Assembly: GCA_910578075.1 (NCBI GenBank)
Contig: CAJTPK010000043.1
Coordinates: 1-15,263 of the forward strand
Direction: 5' to 3'
Length of the DNA stretch: 15,263 nt
From: an uncultured Muribaculaceae bacterium
GTDB taxonomy: Bacteria > Bacteroidota > Bacteroidia > Bacteroidales > Muribaculaceae
Made by a program: the position numbers and the translations under genes. The notes beneath the pieces were generated by a model. That model saw only the letters and a list, made by a program, of their open reading frames with translations. It made no database searches and was not told the origin of the DNA. This document shows, piece after piece, positions 15,043-15,263 of the stretch (the stretch's first letter is position 1; every line of letters starts with the position of its first letter).

Positions 15043-15099
15043 GTGATTTTTGTAAATGGCGGAAGATTAAGGGATTATACGAATTTTAAGAAAAATCAC
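15043..15099 (+). terminator. Possible terminator-like inverted repeat after porN
   Basis: GTGATTTTT (15043-15051) and AAAAATCAC (15091-15099) are perfect 9-bp inverted repeats around a 39-nt loop, 22 bp after the porN stop, and a T6 run follows shortly (15105-15110). The stem is AT-rich and the loop long, so intrinsic termination is plausible but weakly supported. No better terminator is visible between porN and the next promoter. Confidence 0.3.
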
Positions 15100-15100
15100 A

Positions 15101-15130
15101 GAAATTTTTTGAAAAATTTTTGTTGAAATA
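15101..15130 (+). promoter_or_regulatory. A/T-tract upstream element of the last promoter
   Basis: Phased A and T runs directly upstream of the -33 box (26 of 30 bases are A or T, including the palindromic pair AAATTTTT/AAAAATTT at 15102-15119) resemble an UP element that binds RNA polymerase alpha subunits at strong stable-RNA promoters. This is inference from composition and position. Confidence 0.4.
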
Positions 15131-15162
15131 TTTGCACGGTTAAGAAATTTGATATAACTTTG
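15131..15162 (+). promoter_or_regulatory. Consensus promoter of a stable-RNA-like unit (TTTG, 20 bp, TAACTTTG)
   Basis: TTTG at 15131-15134 and TAACTTTG at 15155-15162 are exactly 20 bp apart and match every fixed base of the Bacteroidetes consensus. An A/T tract lies just upstream. The downstream bases CACTCGC are the same as those after the tRNA promoter at the left end. Transcription should start near 15169 and run out of the window. Confidence 0.78.
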
Positions 15163-15263
15163 CACTCGCTTTCGGGAACGAAGGCATAGAACAATGACAT
15201 TTTGCTACCAAGACAAGCAGCGAAGCTCGAAAGAGCAGAGTTGAGAGATACAAGGGAAACGAA
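15163..15263 (+). ncRNA. Non-coding leader, possibly the 5' leader of an rRNA operon (partial)
   Basis: The transcribed stretch has no convincing ORF but has two compact hairpins: GCTTTCG-GGAA-CGAAGGC (15169-15186, 7 pairs with one wobble) and GCTC-GAAA-GAGC (15225-15236). Both loops, GGAA and GAAA, are GNRA tetraloops, a mark of structured RNA. Between them, GAACAATGACATTTTG (15189-15204) loosely resembles the GTTCTTTGACAT-like stretch seen before 16S genes in Bacteroidetes, and the purine-rich, CAAG/GAAG-filled remainder also fits a pre-16S leader. The 16S rRNA itself would begin beyond the window, so this call is inference. Confidence 0.42.

Noticed and set aside
15194..15244. 16-codon ORF (MTFCYQDKQRSSKEQS) in the terminal leader, considered as a leader peptide
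   Set aside because: No ribosome-binding signal, no attenuation-type codon run, and it spans a GNRA hairpin; likely chance.

Overview
This window reads as a Bacteroidales chromosome segment; a Muribaculaceae-like gut or host-associated lineage is my best guess, not proven. Three signals support this. Promoters follow the Bacteroidetes -33/-7 pattern (TTTG, about 20 bp, TAnnTTTG), Shine-Dalgarno sites are nearly absent, and the right half carries a complete type IX secretion system (T9SS) core operon, which is known only from the Bacteroidetes phylum.

Layout. At 1-60 (minus strand, cut by the window edge) lies a CAU-anticodon tRNA. Back-to-back promoters at 102-170 separate it from a ROK-family sugar kinase (289-1257, plus). 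A plus-strand cluster follows: pyrE (1378-2028), a START-like SRPBCC protein (2031-2468), a small lipoprotein with a Cys-rich Rieske-like C-terminus (2465-2992), and an unusual LysE-type exporter fused to about 315 residues of predicted periplasmic domains (3005-4603). Its 3' end overlaps by 19 bp the end of a convergent minus-strand operon. That operon runs dgt (dGTPase, 8086 down to 6764), a TPM-domain membrane protein with zinc ribbons and a Gly-rich tail (6722 down to 5439), and a DUF3298-type lipoprotein (5394 down to 4585).

From 8199 to 15020 a tightly packed plus-strand operon encodes the T9SS: porT, porP/sprF, porK/gldK, porL/gldL, porM/gldM and porN/gldN. From family knowledge, PorL and PorM form the proton-driven inner-membrane motor, PorK and PorN form the outer-membrane-associated periplasmic ring, PorP is an outer-membrane protein partner, and PorT is an outer-membrane assembly factor. 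No cargo protein and no other T9SS component (Sov/SprA, PorU, PorV, PorQ, PorX/PorY) is present. dgt and porT diverge from one short intergenic region with overlapping candidate promoters.

The window ends with an AT-rich tract, a consensus promoter (15131-15162), and a transcribed leader with two GNRA-capped hairpins and no convincing ORF. It resembles the start of a stable-RNA transcription unit, possibly an rRNA operon lying just outside. The 11 bases around the 3' end of its -7 box are identical to those at the tRNA promoter at the left edge.

I see no insertion sequence, CRISPR array, prophage or obvious foreign island. The most unusual items are the LysE fusion, the Rieske-like lipoprotein with a Cys-rich site, the pyrE leader hairpin, and the stable-RNA promoter signature shared by both window ends.
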